A DNA stretch of 64,000 bases from Pseudomonadota bacterium (lineage in GTDB: Bacteria > Pseudomonadota > Gammaproteobacteria > Steroidobacterales > Steroidobacteraceae), in NCBI GenBank assembly GCA_025355105.1, contig JANYAE010000061.1, positions 1 through 64,000 of the forward strand. Reading direction: 5' to 3'. Under the pieces are notes generated by a model. The model saw nothing but the letters and a program-made list of their open reading frames with translations, did not search any database and was not told where the DNA came from. Of this stretch, positions 1 through 9,962 are shown piece by piece (positions within the stretch are counted from its first letter, which is position 1; every line of letters starts with the position of its first letter). The position numbers and the translations under genes were made by a program.

Positions 1-75
1 CGCGAGCGCCAGCCAGCGCAGCGGCGAGGTGCCACGGCCGTCGCCGGCGTCCGCTGCCGCCGTGGCGTGGCTCAC
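1..75 (-). CDS. Partial 5' end of a gene running off the left edge (VSHATAAADAGDGRGTSPLRWLALA...), possibly a membrane transporter
   Basis: GTG at 73-75 overlaps the TGA (72-74) of the upstream gene (GTGA coupling); open to the window edge. Confidence 0.35.
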   Translation of the reverse strand, partial: MSHATAAADAGDGRGTSPLRWLALA

Positions 76-1442
76 CGGAAGCGCACCCCCTGGCGCGCGA
101 GCTCTTTCTGCACGGCGTCGACGTCGAGCCGGTCGAAGGCCTCGTCGCGCCGCAACGAGACGGCGGCGGCGACGCCGGCGCCCTGGCCGCTGACGGCGCA
201 GCACATCATGTTGCGGGCCGAGGCGTGCGAGATGTTGTCGCCGCCGATGCAACGGCCGGCGACCAGCAGGTTGCCGACCCCCTTCGGCACGAGCGCGCGG
301 TAGGGGACGTGCCAGTAACGGCCGGTCGTCGGCAGGATCAGCACGCCGTAGCCGTCGATGAACTCGGGAAAGATGCCGATCGCGTCGTCGAAGCGGGCCT
401 GGCCACGGACATCGGCGCCGGTCAGGTTGTAGAGCGCGTCGATCTTGCGCGTGTCGCGGATGCCGAGCGTCATGCCGAAATTGCGCAGCTTCGCGTCCTC
501 GCAGCCCGGCATGAACTTGCGCAGCGCCTCCATCGCGTAGATTGCCTCGCGCCGGCCGCGGATTTCGCCGGTCGTCAGGTCGTTGGGATCGGTGCCGTCG
601 ATCTCCGGCACGTGGACGAGGTTCAGGTAGGTGAGGTCGCCCTGGTCGGTCACCGTGCCCCAGGTGCCGGCGATGGTCTTGAGGTACGGCGGGATGATGC
701 CGGCGTCGAGCGCCTTCTGGAACGGCTTGCGCAGGAACGGCGAGAACAGCTTGTCCTCCTTGCCGGTCGTCTCGTAGTCCCACTCGCCGTTGCCGGACCA
801 GTCGGCGTAGGTCTGAGGGTCCGCCTTGACGGCTTCGATGAAGCGCTGCTTGCTGACGCCGGACATCGAGAACATGACCGAGGCCGCCATCATCTTCTCG
901 CGTGGCGTCTTGTGGACCGGGGCGCCGGCGCGCGTCGCGATGTCGGCGTCGCCGGTCGCATCGATCACGCGCCGGGCGAGGATCGCCTCGCGACCGGCCT
1001 TGCTCTCGGTGATCACGCCGCGGATGACCCCGCCCTCCAGGATCGGCGCGACGCATAGGCGGTGCAGCAGCGGCTTCACGCCGGCCTCCTCGACCAGCAC
1101 GTCGGCAACCCACTTGAACATCTCGGCGTCGAGCGCGTGACTCAACGACTGCGGCTCGGGCATGGCCGCGCCCATCGCCTTGGCCCGGGCCTCGAACTCG
1201 ATGCCGATGCCCTCGCAGTCGATCGTCTGCTCGTGGCGGTACCAGGCGAAGCCCTCGACGCCGACCTGGGTGATGTTGCCGCCGAAGCAGCCGTTGCGGT
1301 CGATGAGCGCGGTGCGCGCTCCGGCGCGCGCCGCGGCGAGCGCGGCGGCGAGTCCGCCAGGGCCGCTGCCGACCACCAGGACATCGGTCTCGAGGACTAC
1401 GTCGACTGCGCGGGCAGCCTCCAGGATCTGCTTCATCATCAT
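72..1442 (-). CDS. FAD-dependent oxidoreductase
   Basis: N-terminal dinucleotide-binding motif DVLVVGSGPGGLAAALAAARAGARTALIDR; C-terminal NLLVAGRCIGGDNISHASARNM typical of FAD-dependent oxidoreductases. Confidence 0.85.
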   Translation of the reverse strand: MMMKQILEAARAVDVVLETDVLVVGSGPGGLAAALAAARAGARTALIDRNGCFGGNITQVGVEGFAWYRHEQTIDCEGIGIEFEARAKAMGAAMPEPQSLSHALDAEMFKWVADVLVEEAGVKPLLHRLCVAPILEGGVIRGVITESKAGREAILARRVIDATGDADIATRAGAPVHKTPREKMMAASVMFSMSGVSKQRFIEAVKADPQTYADWSGNGEWDYETTGKEDKLFSPFLRKPFQKALDAGIIPPYLKTIAGTWGTVTDQGDLTYLNLVHVPEIDGTDPNDLTTGEIRGRREAIYAMEALRKFMPGCEDAKLRNFGMTLGIRDTRKIDALYNLTGADVRGQARFDDAIGIFPEFIDGYGVLILPTTGRYWHVPYRALVPKGVGNLLVAGRCIGGDNISHASARNMMCCAVSGQGAGVAAAVSLRRDEAFDRLDVDAVQKELARQGVRFR

Positions 1443-1496
1443 GGCCTCAACGGGTAGCGGGAACAGCAGCCGTCGGCGCTGCCGGCCTCCGGGGCG

Positions 1497-3521
1497 TCAG
1501 TCCCGGTAGTGGTTGACGGCGTCGCCGAGCGCCTCGCGCAGCGGCCCAAGCCACGGCTCGTAACGACGCCATTGGTCGAGCCCCTCGCGGTAGATCGGCT
1601 GGCGGACCTGCTCGGAACTGGCGGTGCGGACGCTGCGCTCGGTCTTGTAGAACTCGAGGCAGCCCTGCTCGAAGGGCAGGCCGCAGTGCTCGAGGATGCG
1701 GCGCACGCTGCCCTCAAGGTCTTCGACGACCTCCTCGTGTCGCACCCGGAGCACCCGCCCAGGCAGCGCCTCATCCCAGTGCTTCATGAGCTCGAGGTAG
1801 GTGCGGTAATAGCGCGCGATGTCGTCGACGCTGTAGCAGAACTCCTGGCCGCGGGCGAACAGCTGCTTCAGGTTGCCGAAGCAGCAAGCCATGGGTTCGC
1901 GGCGCGCATCGATGATCGTGGCGCCCGGCAGCATCAGATGGACAAGTCCGACGTGCCGGAAATTGTTCGGCATCTTGTCGATGAACAGCGGCCGGCCGCT
2001 GCGGTAGATCCTGGTGTCGGCGAGATAGTTCTCCCCGAGCGCCTTGAAATCCACGGCCGTCATGTCGGCCAGGCAGGCGGGGTAGAGCGGGTTGTCGAGG
2101 TCCGGGTTCCGGCCCTGCAGGTCAAGCGCGACGCGCGGGATGTTTGCCAGCTCCTGCGTGCCTTCGATCATCGAGTGCGAGGCGAGGATCTGCTCGAGCA
2201 GCGTCGAGCCGGCGCGCGGCAGGCCGAGGATGAAGATCGGATCGCGCGCCGCGGCGCCCCAGCCGCGCCGGGCCCCGAAGAACTGCCGGGTGCAGACGCG
2301 CTTTTGGTTAGCGGTGTTCTGCTCGAGCAGCTCAGGGCGGTACTTGCTTTCGGCGCGCTTCATGGCGTTGCCGCGCTCGTAGTATTGCCAGCTCGTCGCG
2401 TAGTCCTCGCGGTCCTCGAAGGCCTTTCCGAGCGCAAAGCAGATATGGTACCGATCGATGCTGGCGAGCGAGCTGTCGGCCTCCGCCCAGCGCAGCTGCT
2501 CGATCTCCGCGTCCGAAAAGCGGTAGGTCTTGAGGTTCGCGAGGCTCCAGTAGGCGTCGCCGAAGTTCGGCCGGACGGCGATCGCTTCCTTGTAGGTATC
2601 GATCGCCTCGGCGCGCCGGCCGAGCGTCTTCAGCGAGTGGGCGATCGACAGGTGCAGATCGGCCGCCGCCCGCGACTTCGGCTCCGTATCCGTGAGGACG
2701 TCGGCGAAGCCGCGCATGCCGCCCTCGTGGTTGCCGAGCCCCACGGTTGCGGTGGCGCGCAGCGTCCGGTAGTCGATGTTCCTGGGGTCGTCGGCCAACA
2801 ACTGGTCCAGTTGCACGATGCTCTCGGCGTGCTTGTGGCGATCGAGCAGCACGCAGGCGTAGTCGCGGCGCAGCTCGGCGTAGTTCGGTTGCAGCTCGAG
2901 GGCGGCGGCCAACAGGACCTCGGCGTCGTCGAGCACCTCGTGCGCCACACCGATACGGGCGAGCAGGCGCATCGCCTCGACGTGATTGCCGTGCTGCAGG
3001 AGATACGCGCGGACCAGATTCTCCGCGGCCGTGAGATCGCCTTCGCAGAAGAGTCCGAGCGCCTTGATGACGTCCGGCGGGATCGCCTTGAGCTTGGCGG
3101 AGTGCGCGGCGGCGGCCTGCCGCCGCGCGTCGTTGCCGACCATCTTGTAGAGGCCCTCGAGCATGCTCCAGGCCGGCGGCAGGGCAGGGTTGATACGCAC
3201 CGCGTGTTCGTACGCCTCGATCGCGCGCGGCGCGTCCTTGAGCGCGACGTAGCAGTGACCGCGCTCCTGGTACAGAAGGCTGGAGCCAGGGTGGTGCCGC
3301 TCCATGTCCTTGAGCGTGGCGATCGCGTCCCCGAAACGGTGAGTCTGCCGCTGCCCGAGGGCGAGAAGGTAGAGGACGTCGCGGTTCTCCGGCACCGCCG
3401 GCCGCAAGGCGTCGGCGGCCGCCACCGCCTCCGCGAAGCGCTGTGCGGCGATCAGGCCCCGGATCCGCTGCACCTCGAGCTCAATGCTGGAGGATCCCGC
3501 CGCCGCCACCGTCACAGTCAT
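1497..3521 (-). CDS. Tetratricopeptide-repeat sulfotransferase family protein
   Basis: TPR-like N-terminal half, then PIFILGLPRAGSTLLEQILASHSMIEGTQE (PAPS-binding sulfotransferase motif). Start placed at ATG 3521 (MTVTVAAAG) because the longer ORF (to 3578) reads through a terminator hairpin. Confidence 0.88.
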   Translation of the reverse strand: MTVTVAAAGSSSIELEVQRIRGLIAAQRFAEAVAAADALRPAVPENRDVLYLLALGQRQTHRFGDAIATLKDMERHHPGSSLLYQERGHCYVALKDAPRAIEAYEHAVRINPALPPAWSMLEGLYKMVGNDARRQAAAAHSAKLKAIPPDVIKALGLFCEGDLTAAENLVRAYLLQHGNHVEAMRLLARIGVAHEVLDDAEVLLAAALELQPNYAELRRDYACVLLDRHKHAESIVQLDQLLADDPRNIDYRTLRATATVGLGNHEGGMRGFADVLTDTEPKSRAAADLHLSIAHSLKTLGRRAEAIDTYKEAIAVRPNFGDAYWSLANLKTYRFSDAEIEQLRWAEADSSLASIDRYHICFALGKAFEDREDYATSWQYYERGNAMKRAESKYRPELLEQNTANQKRVCTRQFFGARRGWGAAARDPIFILGLPRAGSTLLEQILASHSMIEGTQELANIPRVALDLQGRNPDLDNPLYPACLADMTAVDFKALGENYLADTRIYRSGRPLFIDKMPNNFRHVGLVHLMLPGATIIDARREPMACCFGNLKQLFARGQEFCYSVDDIARYYRTYLELMKHWDEALPGRVLRVRHEEVVEDLEGSVRRILEHCGLPFEQGCLEFYKTERSVRTASSEQVRQPIYREGLDQWRRYEPWLGPLREALGDAVNHYRD

Positions 3522-3530
3522 GGACCCCCG

Positions 3531-3566
3531 AAAAAGCAAAGGGCGGACATCGCTGTCCGCCCTTTG
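3531..3566 (-). terminator. Rho-independent terminator downstream of the TonB-dependent receptor
   Basis: Perfect 13-bp stem CAAAGGGCGGACA/TGTCCGCCCTTTG with 4-nt loop (3537-3566), followed on the minus strand by CTTTTTC. Confidence 0.85.
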
Positions 3567-3606
3567 AGTGTACCGCAACCGTTTCGGGTCGCGGGCGTCG
3601 ACTCGG

Positions 3607-6264
3607 TCAGAACTTCAGGCCGACCTTCACACCGAGCACGCGCGGACGCAGCGGGATTTCCGCCCGGATGTCCTGCCCCGAGGACGTGAACGTGCTCGCC
3701 TGCACGTCGGTCAGGTTCTGGCCGAAGATCATCACGTCCCAGGCACCCTTCGAGACGCCGAACGACGCATCCCAGGTGTTGTAGCCCGGCATCGTGTAGC
3801 GCAGCCAGGTGGTCGTCGGCACAGCGACGCCATCACCTGACTGGAAGCTGCTCGGCTGGTTGCTCATGTCGTCGACGTGGCTCATGCCGAGCTGGGCGTA
3901 CTCCTTGTAGTCGCCCGCGGTCCAGTCGTAGCGTGCCCGCAGGTTGTACTGCAGCTTCGGCGAGAACGCCGGGACCGAGCCGACCGAGCCGAGTGGATCC
4001 GGGATCGCGATGTTGACGTTGCCTGCCCGCACCTGCGTGATGCACTGGCCCAGCGGCGTCGGATTGAGCGGAGTTTTCGGCGTGACGCCTGGTGAGCGGA
4101 TGCACGGCGAGGTGGACTGCTTGGCATCATTGTACGAGGCGTTGGCCATCAGCGTCAGGCCGTCGGTCGCCTTGAACGCCAGCTGCAGCTCAGCGCCCTT
4201 GATCCGGTAGGTCGGGCCGGTCAGTCCGAACGTCGTGTTGCCATACACCGGCGGGTTGTAAATCAGCGTCTGCACGTCCTTCCAGTCCATCTGGTAGACC
4301 GTGGCGTTGACCTGCAGGCGTCGGTTGAAGAACTCCGACTTGAAGCCGACCTCGTTGTTGATCAGCGAGTCCGGAGCGTACGCGGTCGGCTTGCTGAACT
4401 GCGCCGGCTTAGTGTCGCCCGGGCCCGACGGCACGCCGTTCGGCAGCGGTGTCCCGGTGGCGTCGACCCACACCGTCGTCCGGCCGCCGGGCAGGCGATT
4501 GAACGCACCGGGTCGATAGCCCTGCGAGATCGAGTAGTAGAGCATCGTGTCGGGCGTAATGTGCCAGGTCAGGTTGACGCGGCTCTTGAACCCCTGGTAC
4601 GTCGCGTTGTAGCTGAACGGCGTCGCGAGGCACAAGCCGTTCGCCTTGTTCACGCAGCCGCCGCCGGTGGTCCACTGCGAACCGTGCTGTTCTTCCTCGT
4701 ACTTGAAGTGGCGGGTACCGATAGTCGCGGTCAGCACCTTCGGGAGCAGGTCGAAATCGGCCGAAAGAAAGAACGCGGTCTGCTTGTAACCGCGCTGCAT
4801 GTCCTCGCCGAAGTTGTCGTTGTCGCCGCGGGTCGTCGGGTCGATCACCGCGTTGACCGGCGTCACGTTCGACAGGCAGATCGGACCGCCGGCCAGTGCC
4901 GCGGCGAGATTCGCCGGATTGCAGGACGGGATCGTCTTCTGGTTGAAGTTCATGTTGTCTTTGATCTGGAAGTCTTCCCAGAACGCGCCGGCGAGGAACC
5001 GCAGGCGCCAGTCGTCCGGCGTCGACAGCCGGAACTCGTGACTCATGTGCGTGTTCTCGAAGTAGTCGGTCCAGCCCATGACCGGCGAGTAGCAGGTCGC
5101 GGGACCGGGATTGCCGAAGTTCGAACCGCCGCCGCCGGTGCAGGAGTAGTAGAACCCGCCCGCGGTGCGCGTGTAGTTCGAGTAGTCCATGGCCGCGTCG
5201 ACGTGGCGGGTGAGGTACGCGCCCGTGTAGATGGCCTTGAGGTCGCCGAACTTGCCGTTGACCGTCCAGGCCGTGCTCGAGGCCTTGTCGCGGTTGTAGG
5301 TCGGGAGGAACGAGGACTCCTGCAGCGGCTGCAGCGGCGTCAGTCCGAGGCTCACCGGCATCTGGAACGGCATTCCCTCCGCGTCCAGGTACTGGTAGCT
5401 CTGCTGGATCAGCACGTTCCAGTCGTCGCTGATCTGATAGAGACCCGACAGGCGCATGCCCTGGTAGGTGGTCGGGTTCTGGTCGCGCTGCACCAGCTGG
5501 GAGTTGCTGTAGCTGTCGAGGTGCGCCGGGTAGTGCGAGCTGTAGGCGTTCGGCCCGCGGTCGACGTTCGGATCGCGGGTGAAGGTCGTCGGGACGTTGT
5601 CGATGTAGCCGCCACGACGCTCGTTGTAGAACACGCCGCGCACGGCGAGCTTGTCCTGAATGACCGGAATGTTGACCACGAGGTTCGCGGTCGTGTTCGG
5701 ATCGCCATGCGCCGTGACGCTGTAGCCGCCTTCGGCGCGGCCTTCGGCGACGTTGAGCTTCGGCTTGTTGGTGATGTAGCGCAGCACGCCGGCTTCGGCG
5801 CCGCCGCCGAACAGCGTGCCCTGCGGACCCTCGAGCACCTCGAGGCGCTCCATGTCGACCATGTAGACGTCGAGGTTGCGTCCCGGGAAGGTCAGCGACT
5901 GCTCGTCGAGGTAGGTCGCAACGTTCGGGAACGGGTTGATCGAGGCCGACGACTGGCTGCCGGCGAAGCCGACCGACAGGCCGCGCATGTAGATGTTGCC
6001 CTGACCGGGGCCGTTCGAGCTGAACGTCACGTTCGGCAGCAGCTTGACCACGTCGTCGAACGTCGCCACCGACAGCCTGCCGAGCGCTTCGCCGGTAATG
6101 GCCTGAATCGTGATCGGGACGTTCTGGATCGATTCCGTGCGGCGCTGGGCCGTGACCACGATCTCTTCGAGGCCACCGGTGGATTCGGCGGCCGCGAATG
6201 ACGCGCTGGTGCTCGCGCTCAGCGCGGCCAGCACAGCCAGTTTCAGCTTGCGATTGGTTTTCAA
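3607..6264 (-). CDS. TonB-dependent receptor
   Basis: Signal peptide KTNRKLKLAVLAALSASTSASFAAAE, TonB box EEIVVTAQRR, plug and barrel motifs, C-terminal LGVKVGLKF. TTG start at 6264 preceded by GGGGAGAGAG. Confidence 0.92.
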   Translation of the reverse strand: MKTNRKLKLAVLAALSASTSASFAAAESTGGLEEIVVTAQRRTESIQNVPITIQAITGEALGRLSVATFDDVVKLLPNVTFSSNGPGQGNIYMRGLSVGFAGSQSSASINPFPNVATYLDEQSLTFPGRNLDVYMVDMERLEVLEGPQGTLFGGGAEAGVLRYITNKPKLNVAEGRAEGGYSVTAHGDPNTTANLVVNIPVIQDKLAVRGVFYNERRGGYIDNVPTTFTRDPNVDRGPNAYSSHYPAHLDSYSNSQLVQRDQNPTTYQGMRLSGLYQISDDWNVLIQQSYQYLDAEGMPFQMPVSLGLTPLQPLQESSFLPTYNRDKASSTAWTVNGKFGDLKAIYTGAYLTRHVDAAMDYSNYTRTAGGFYYSCTGGGGSNFGNPGPATCYSPVMGWTDYFENTHMSHEFRLSTPDDWRLRFLAGAFWEDFQIKDNMNFNQKTIPSCNPANLAAALAGGPICLSNVTPVNAVIDPTTRGDNDNFGEDMQRGYKQTAFFLSADFDLLPKVLTATIGTRHFKYEEEQHGSQWTTGGGCVNKANGLCLATPFSYNATYQGFKSRVNLTWHITPDTMLYYSISQGYRPGAFNRLPGGRTTVWVDATGTPLPNGVPSGPGDTKPAQFSKPTAYAPDSLINNEVGFKSEFFNRRLQVNATVYQMDWKDVQTLIYNPPVYGNTTFGLTGPTYRIKGAELQLAFKATDGLTLMANASYNDAKQSTSPCIRSPGVTPKTPLNPTPLGQCITQVRAGNVNIAIPDPLGSVGSVPAFSPKLQYNLRARYDWTAGDYKEYAQLGMSHVDDMSNQPSSFQSGDGVAVPTTTWLRYTMPGYNTWDASFGVSKGAWDVMIFGQNLTDVQASTFTSSGQDIRAEIPLRPRVLGVKVGLKF

Positions 6265-7192
6265 GGCTCTCTCCCCGGAGGCAGTTGTTATCGAATCGGT
6301 CGAGCAGTAAAAGAAAAATCGAGTAGCGCGCACGCACAGCCCAGGCTGAGCCCTACGCGCGCGAATCAGGAAACTCCCGTCCCGACGGCGGCAGACGCGG
6401 CACGCGCCTTGGCGGTCGAAGGATCAGGTCGAATGTGTCGTCGCGAGGTGCAGTGACAGCGAGGCGGTGTGGCAAAGGACCAACGATGAGTCCTGACGTG
6501 TCCGTTTCGTGACAACCGGAGTCCCCTGCCTGATACGCACTGTCTGTTCCGCGCAAAACCGCCCGCCGCGACACAACAGTAGCGAGCTGCTGTTGCATCA
6601 ATGTGACACGAGGTTTGGTCCACCGCCTGCCATTCCGCGTCTCCGACCGGAACGTGGCGAACAAACGGCCTGTTCGAGCGTTCCCGTCCGTCCCCTGTCG
6701 TCCAGGAAGCGGTTTGTCCGACTTTCGTCCGCCAAAGAGAAGATGTCAAGACCTTGATGCTTTTTCACAACAGTGACGTGTTGCGCGAGCTCGCGACCGG
6801 CGCACCGCCATCACCGGGTGAGCACAACCCCTGACGCCTGAACCCGCCCGGACGCCGCGGCGATCAATCACGATGACGCCTCAGGTCGGTGGTTCGGCGT
6901 GGCCGGAATGCCGGCCGGCGCCAACGCCTCGTACACTTGTCCGAATTCAGCGTGTCCGGACTCGACGCTCAACGATCGCTATTGCTGAGCTGCCGAGCGC
7001 CCGAGGTCGTCACGCCGGTCGCGAAGGACGCTGCTGCCGCTCGCGGTTAGGGCGGCGATGCCCGCCAGTGATCATGAGCCGACTATGATGCGCACGTCGT
7101 GCCGCCACGGGCGCAGTCGCCACCGCCGCCGCGGCGACTGTGCGGACCTGCCGAAGGCTCGACTTTAGGTAAGGCTTAGATAAGGGACCGTC

Positions 7193-8560
7193 ATGGAAAA
7201 GTCGAACGCCGAGCAGTCCGCCGCCGTGCGCAAGCTGTTGACCGAACGCGGCATCGAGCACGTCAAGATTGGTGTCTTCGACGGCGATGGCATCCTGCGC
7301 GGCAAGTACGTCAACCGCGACAAATTCCTGTCGGCGCTCGACAAGGGGCTCGGCTTCTGCGACGTCGTGCTGGGCTGGGACTCGAACGACCAGCTGTTCG
7401 ACAACGTCAAGTTCACCGGCTGGCACACCGCCTTCCCCGATGCCCCGGTGCGGGTGCTGCCGGCCACGTGCAGGGACATTCCCTTCGAGCCCAAGACGGT
7501 GCTGATTCTGTGCGAGTTCGCCGGCCGCGCCGAGAGCGTCTGCCCGCGCGCGACGCTGCGTCGCGTGCTGGCGCGGGCGACGAACATGGGCTACTCGGTG
7601 AGCGCCGCGGCGGAGTTCGAGTTCTTCCTCTTCAACGAGACGCCGGAGACGGTGCGCGACAAGGGCTACCGCGACCTCCAGCCGATGACGCCCGGCTTCT
7701 TCGGCTATTCGGTGCTGCGCAACTCCGTGCACTCCGCCCTGTATCAGGAGCTTCTCGACCTCGCGCAGGCGATGCGCTTCCCGATCGAGGGCCTGCACAC
7801 CGAGACCGGTCCCGGCGTCCTCGAGGCGGCGCTTGCCCACTGCGAGGCGCTCGAGGCCGCCGATCGAGCGGCGCTATTCAAGACCTTCACCAAGGTGCTG
7901 GCGCAGCGCCACGGGCTGATGGCGACCTTCATGGCCAAGTGGTCCAACAAGTACCCGGGCCAGAGCGGCCATCTGCACGTCTCGATGCAGAAGCAGGGTG
8001 GCGGATCCGTGTTTCACGATCCAGCCAAGCCCAACGAGATGTCGGATTCGATGCGCTGGTTCGTCGGCGGCCAGCAGGCGCTGATGCCGGAACTGCTGGC
8101 GATGGTGGCATCGACCGTCAACAGCTATTCGCGACTCGTCCCCGGGTTCTGGGCGCCAACCTCGGCGACCTGGGGCGTCGAGAACCGCACGACGGCGCTG
8201 CGCGTCATCCGCGGCGGACCCTCAAGCCAGCGCGTCGAGTACCGGATCGCGGCCGCCGACATCAACCCGTACCTCGCGCTCGCGGCCGCGATCGGCTCCG
8301 GCCTGTGGGGCATTGAACATCGCATCGAACCGGATGAGCCGATCGCGGCCAACGCCTACGATCGCGAGCATCCTCCGCAGCGGCGCCTGCCGGGGACGCT
8401 ACAGGAAGCTGCCGAGCGCCTCGCCGCGTCGAAGCCGGCGCGCGCGTTGTTCGGTGACGAGTTCGTCGAGCACCACGCGGCCACCCGCCAGTGGGAGGAG
8501 CGTGAGTTCCGCAAGGCGATCACCGACTGGGAACTGTCCCGTTACTTCGAGATTATCTGA
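7193..8560 (+). CDS. Glutamine synthetase family protein (gamma-glutamylamide synthetase-like)
   Basis: GS catalytic signatures (AEFEFFLF, SGHLHVSMQ, NSYSRLVPGFWAPTSATWGVENRTTALRVI, EYRIAAADINPYLALAA). Confidence 0.88.
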   Translation: MEKSNAEQSAAVRKLLTERGIEHVKIGVFDGDGILRGKYVNRDKFLSALDKGLGFCDVVLGWDSNDQLFDNVKFTGWHTAFPDAPVRVLPATCRDIPFEPKTVLILCEFAGRAESVCPRATLRRVLARATNMGYSVSAAAEFEFFLFNETPETVRDKGYRDLQPMTPGFFGYSVLRNSVHSALYQELLDLAQAMRFPIEGLHTETGPGVLEAALAHCEALEAADRAALFKTFTKVLAQRHGLMATFMAKWSNKYPGQSGHLHVSMQKQGGGSVFHDPAKPNEMSDSMRWFVGGQQALMPELLAMVASTVNSYSRLVPGFWAPTSATWGVENRTTALRVIRGGPSSQRVEYRIAAADINPYLALAAAIGSGLWGIEHRIEPDEPIAANAYDREHPPQRRLPGTLQEAAERLAASKPARALFGDEFVEHHAATRQWEEREFRKAITDWELSRYFEII

Positions 8561-8570
8561 CGAGGCCGCC

Positions 8571-9962
8571 ATGCCCGCGATGCAGCAGACCATCAGTCCG
8601 GTCGACGGCCGGGTCTACGTCGAACACACGCTGCACGATGCGGCGGGGATCAGCCGAGCCCTCGATCGCGCGCACGCGGCGCAGCGTGACTGGGCGCACC
8701 GGCCGCTGGCCGAGCGGACGGCGCTGCTCGGTCGCGCCATCGACGCCTTCGTCGCCAAGGCCGACGAGATCGCGCCGGAGATCAGCTGGCAGATGGGCCG
8801 GCCGGTCCGGCACGCACCCGGCGAGGTGCGCGGTTTCGAGGAACGCGCGCGTCACATGCTGTCGATCGCCGCCGCTGCGCTCGCACCGGTCGAGCCCGGC
8901 CAGAAGCCGGGCTTCGTCCGCCAGGTCAAGCGCGTCCCGCTCGGCGTCGTCGCCGTGGTCGCGCCGTGGAACTACCCGTACCTGACCGCCGTCAACGCGG
9001 TGTGGCCGGCGCTGATCGCCGGCAATGTGGTGATCCTCAAGCACTCCCACCAGACGCCGTTGTGCGCGGATCGCTTTGCCGAGGCGCTGGCTTCCGCCGG
9101 CCTGCCGGCTGGCGTGTTCCAGGTGCTGTGCCTGTCGCACGCGGACACCTCGCGGCTGATGGCGGACCCGCGAGTCGCGAACGTCTGCTTCACGGGCTCG
9201 GTCTCGGGCGGACGAGCCGTGGTCGCGGCGACCGCGCACGGTTTCGCCACCGCCGGCCTCGAACTCGGCGGCAAGGATCCTGCCTACGTCCGCGCCGATG
9301 CCGACCTGCCGCACGCGATCGACTCGCTGACCGACGGGGCGTTCTTCAACGCCGGGCAGTCTTGCTGCGGCATCAAGCGCATCTACGTCGAGGCGCCGGC
9401 CTACCAGGCGTTCGTCGACGGCGTCGTCGAGCTGACCCACCGCTACCAGCTCGGCTCGCCGCTCGATCCGGAGACCACGCTCGGCCCGGTCGTGCGCCCG
9501 TCCGCCGCCGCGGCGCTGCGCGCCCAGGTGCACGATGCGGTCGGTCGCGGCGCCCGCCAGCTGATCGACGAGCGCCGCTTTCCTGCAAGCCGCCCGGGCA
9601 CCGCCTACCTGGCGCCGCAGGTGCTGGTGGATGTCGATCACGCGATGCCGGTCATGCGCGAGGAGAGCTTCGGCCCGGTCGTCGGCATCATGCAAGTGAC
9701 CTCGGACGAGGAGGCCGTGCGCCTGATGAACGACAGCGCCTTCGGCCTCACCGCAGCGATCTATTCGCGGGACGCCGAGCTTGCCGAGGCGCTCGGCGAC
9801 CGACTTGAGACCGGCACGGTATTCCTCAATCGCTGCGACTACCTTGACCCGGCGCTCGCCTGGGCAGGGGTCAAGAACTCCGGCCGCGGCTGCACCCTGT
9901 CGCGGGTCGGCTTCGAGCAGCTGACGCGACCCAAGTCCCATCACTTCAGGATCAAGACATGA
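8571..9962 (+). CDS. Aldehyde dehydrogenase family protein
   Basis: APWNYPYLTAVNAVWPALIAGNVVILKHS, FTGSVSGG, LELGGKDPAYV, FFNAGQSCCGIKR; start MPAMQQTISPVDG (longer upstream ORF is spurious). Confidence 0.9.
   Translation: MPAMQQTISPVDGRVYVEHTLHDAAGISRALDRAHAAQRDWAHRPLAERTALLGRAIDAFVAKADEIAPEISWQMGRPVRHAPGEVRGFEERARHMLSIAAAALAPVEPGQKPGFVRQVKRVPLGVVAVVAPWNYPYLTAVNAVWPALIAGNVVILKHSHQTPLCADRFAEALASAGLPAGVFQVLCLSHADTSRLMADPRVANVCFTGSVSGGRAVVAATAHGFATAGLELGGKDPAYVRADADLPHAIDSLTDGAFFNAGQSCCGIKRIYVEAPAYQAFVDGVVELTHRYQLGSPLDPETTLGPVVRPSAAAALRAQVHDAVGRGARQLIDERRFPASRPGTAYLAPQVLVDVDHAMPVMREESFGPVVGIMQVTSDEEAVRLMNDSAFGLTAAIYSRDAELAEALGDRLETGTVFLNRCDYLDPALAWAGVKNSGRGCTLSRVGFEQLTRPKSHHFRIKT

Noticed and set aside
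1509-3689. 726-aa + strand ORF antisense to the TPR-sulfotransferase
   Set aside because: Arg/Val/Leu/Asp-rich, low-complexity translation typical of GC-rich antisense frames; the minus-strand protein has clear motifs
4409-6337. 642-aa minus-strand ORF overlapping the TonB receptor
   Set aside because: Alternative frame of the receptor gene, Arg-rich with no domains
6353-7190. Long gap between the TonB receptor and the GS operon with several small ORFs
   Set aside because: Small ORFs lack RBS, motifs or codon bias; no tRNA, riboswitch or repeat could be recognised by eye
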